From: G001797105 sp964528155
Lineage (GTDB): Bacteria; Chloroflexota; Anaerolineae; Anaerolineales; E44-bin32
Assembly: GCA_964528155.1 (NCBI GenBank)
Contig: CAZGRL010000206.1
Span: 1-5,525, forward strand
Direction: 5' to 3'
DNA length: 5,525 bases
The position numbers and the translations under genes are program-made. The notes under the pieces were generated by a model, which did not search any database, was not told the origin of the DNA, and was given only the letters and a program-made list of their open reading frames with translations. This document shows positions 4,125-5,525 of this stretch, piece by piece. Within the stretch, counting starts at the first letter, position 1. The number at the start of each line of letters is the position of its first letter.

Positions 4125-5381
4125 ATGACCAGATCCCTAGAAGATCGGGATAGGATTCGCGCACTCCTCTCAGGGCACAATCAATGGAGGAGCTTGACGC
4201 TCAATCTAATTGCTTCGGAGAATGTTCACAGTCCGCTTGTTAGAGCCGCCCTTGATAGTGATCTGGCAAGTCGATATGCAAGTTATCAGAACCGAGATCT
4301 TGCATCGAGGAAGTACTGTGGGGGCAAGTTTGTCGTCGAGATTGAAGAAATAGTCTACGATCAAGTCCTTCGGTTGTTTCGTACGAATCATGCTGAACTC
4401 CGCCCGATCTCCGGGCATATGGCTGGTGTTGCTGTCATAGCTGCTTTGTGTGGAGCGGGCGATGTCATACTGGAACTGGGCAGAGATGGGGGCGGTCATC
4501 GCCAAGCCACCAGACAGAACTCAGCTAACCTAGTACCGCTTGATATCGACTACATACCCTTTGATGGGAACCGTTACAACATTGATTTGAAGGCGACAAA
4601 GGAGCTAGTATGCCGGCGAAAACCTCGAGCAATAGTCCTTGGGTCAAGCAGTTTCTTGTTTCCTCATCCCGTTCGTGAGATTAAGGATATCTTGCTTGAG
4701 GTCAGCCCGCGGACATTGCTGATTTACGACGCATCGCATGTGATGGGTTTCTTGGCAGTAGGAGAGTTTCAAGATCCCTTAACAGAAGGTGCGGATGTGG
4801 TATTCGGAAGTACTCACAAGACACTCCCTGGCCCCCAAGGAGGGATCATCTTCACCGATCGGGCTGACCTTATTGAGAAGATCAGTGCCGCTGTGTACCC
4901 AGCACTTGTGACAAGCCACCATGTGTTCAGGATGCCTGCGCTTGGGCTCGCGCTTGCAGAGATCGAGGAGTTTGGGAAGAGTTACGTGAGGCAGATTGTC
5001 GCGAATGCACAAGCCCTAGGGGGTGAACTGGCTGAAAGAGGCATTGAATGTATAAGTGTTGACGGCCAATACACACTTTCCCATACCCTTCTAATTAAGG
5101 TGGCAGAGTATGGCAGCGGAACCGACTTGGCAAATACCCTGGAGGAGGTAGATATCATTGCGGGGAGAACGAGCCTGCCAGTTGTTCATGGAAGTGAAGG
5201 CATCAGAATAGGAGTGCAGGAGATCACTAGGCTCGGGGCGAAAGAAGTTCATATGGCGGTAGTTGCAGAGCTGATTTCGGATGCAGTTAGTCGCAGAGTC
5301 AGAGCGGAAAGAATGACCTCCAGGGTCCATGAGTTTACAGAATCACTGGGCCCAATCGAGTTCACTTGGGAACAGGCTTAG
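4125..5381 (+). CDS. SHMT-like PLP-dependent enzyme, probably an aldolase or transaldolase rather than folate-dependent SHMT
   Basis: This 418-residue protein is a fold-type I PLP enzyme of the serine hydroxymethyltransferase family, of near-normal length. Visible family landmarks are LNLIASENVHSPLV (residues 26-39), SGHMAG (96-101), GGH with H125 stacking on PLP, D202 and H205 in YDASHVMG, the Schiff-base Lys K232 in FGSTHKTLPGPQGG, and the carboxylate-binding R361 in GIRIGVQE. The active-site loop is unusual. E. coli GlyA has Tyr55-Ala-Glu57, but here it reads Y51-A-S53, so the catalytic Glu is Ser. Cys65 replaces Tyr65, and the loop up to Gly-Gly is four residues longer. Positions matching folate-contacting Leu121 and Leu127 are Arg120 and Arg126. 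PLP and amino-acid binding should persist, but tetrahydrofolate chemistry is doubtful. It lies 31 bp after the regulator and 14 bp before an FGGY kinase gene, so it probably cleaves or makes a beta-hydroxy-amino acid, or acts on a related compound, in sugar catabolism. The ATG has a G-rich upstream stretch (4111-4115), a weak ribosome site. The substrate is unknown. Confidence 0.85.
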   Translation: MTRSLEDRDRIRALLSGHNQWRSLTLNLIASENVHSPLVRAALDSDLASRYASYQNRDLASRKYCGGKFVVEIEEIVYDQVLRLFRTNHAELRPISGHMAGVAVIAALCGAGDVILELGRDGGGHRQATRQNSANLVPLDIDYIPFDGNRYNIDLKATKELVCRRKPRAIVLGSSSFLFPHPVREIKDILLEVSPRTLLIYDASHVMGFLAVGEFQDPLTEGADVVFGSTHKTLPGPQGGIIFTDRADLIEKISAAVYPALVTSHHVFRMPALGLALAEIEEFGKSYVRQIVANAQALGGELAERGIECISVDGQYTLSHTLLIKVAEYGSGTDLANTLEEVDIIAGRTSLPVVHGSEGIRIGVQEITRLGAKEVHMAVVAELISDAVSRRVRAERMTSRVHEFTESLGPIEFTWEQA

Positions 5382-5395
5382 CTTAAGGGGTCAGC

Positions 5396-5525
5396 ATGAA
5401 ACCATCGCCATCGATCTTGGTGATTGATCTAGGCATGACAAACTGCAAAGCCGTGGTTTTTTCTGCCAACGGGGGAATAGTCGCCGAGGCAACCACTCAA
5501 TACCCAACGGCTCGAGGACAACAGG
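5396..5525 (+). CDS. FGGY-family carbohydrate kinase (N-terminal 43 codons only)
   Basis: The ATG at 5396 is preceded by AAGGGG with five bases between, and lies 14 bp after the SHMT-like stop, so the two genes are probably co-transcribed. The visible residues include ILVIDLGMTNCKAVVFSANG, the first phosphate-binding motif (D-x-G-x-T/S-x-x-K) of the sugar kinase/actin superfamily, followed by GIVAEATTQYPT as in xylulokinase- and glycerol-kinase-like proteins. FGGY kinases phosphorylate ketoses, polyols or related sugars with ATP in the cytoplasm. The rest lies beyond the right edge, so the substrate class cannot be judged. Family assignment rests on the N-terminal motif and context. Confidence 0.8.
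   Translation, partial: MKPSPSILVIDLGMTNCKAVVFSANGGIVAEATTQYPTARGQQ

Noticed and set aside
4125..5381. Plain annotation as housekeeping glyA
   Set aside because: The PLP site matches, but the catalytic Glu and folate-contact positions do not, and the gene sits in a regulated sugar operon.

Overview
This is a bacterial window of about 5.5 kb. It looks like one end of a carbohydrate-uptake and catabolism locus whose regulatory intergenic region has been broken up by insertion sequences. Bacterial traits are the Shine-Dalgarno sites, sigma70-like promoters, a lipoprotein signal peptide, a FadR-type GntR regulator and IS481-type transposases. Two runs of exactly ten N lie inside coding sequence and suggest a draft or metagenomic assembly. 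The resident genes look moderate in GC and use AGA, AGG, ATA and CTA freely, while the IS region is visibly richer in GC. I cannot assign a phylum from this.

Layout. Minus strand, 1-1072: a lipid-anchored periplasmic sugar-binding protein (ABC-transporter substrate-binding type), cut by the window's left edge. Its leader and promoter run to about 1220. From about 1230 to somewhere between 3010 and 3300 lies IS-derived DNA. It holds a decayed, frameshifted IS481-like transposase on the minus strand (1286-2106). Next to it is a second, differently oriented IS481-like element with 11-bp terminal inverted repeats (2128-2973), whose transposase has lost its middle third. An unassigned stretch of about 320 bp follows. 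Plus strand, from 3306: promoter, operator, GntR/FadR regulator (3377-4093), a serine-hydroxymethyltransferase-like PLP enzyme (4125-5381) and the start of an FGGY carbohydrate kinase (5396 onward, cut by the right edge). These three are closely spaced and read as one operon.

How it fits together. The promoters of the binding-protein gene and of the regulator operon share the same layout: TTGAC(G/T), a 17-bp spacer, TA(C/A)GAT, and a 20-bp operator overlapping the -10 box. The two operators match at 19 of 20 bases. They point away from each other and flank the IS region. The simplest reading is an ancestral divergent promoter region controlled by the local GntR protein, later split by about 2 kb of IS DNA that entered only about 10 bp upstream of one -35 box and left both promoters intact. 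The pathway probably imports a sugar-like compound and uses the kinase and the SHMT-like enzyme to process it.

The SHMT-like protein keeps the PLP-binding set (Lys232, Asp202, His125, His205, Arg361). It lacks the counterpart of the catalytic Glu57 and has changed residues where folate normally binds. A folate-independent aldolase or transaldolase role in sugar or amino-sugar catabolism is therefore a better guess than housekeeping one-carbon metabolism. This is the most interesting candidate for an undescribed function in the window.
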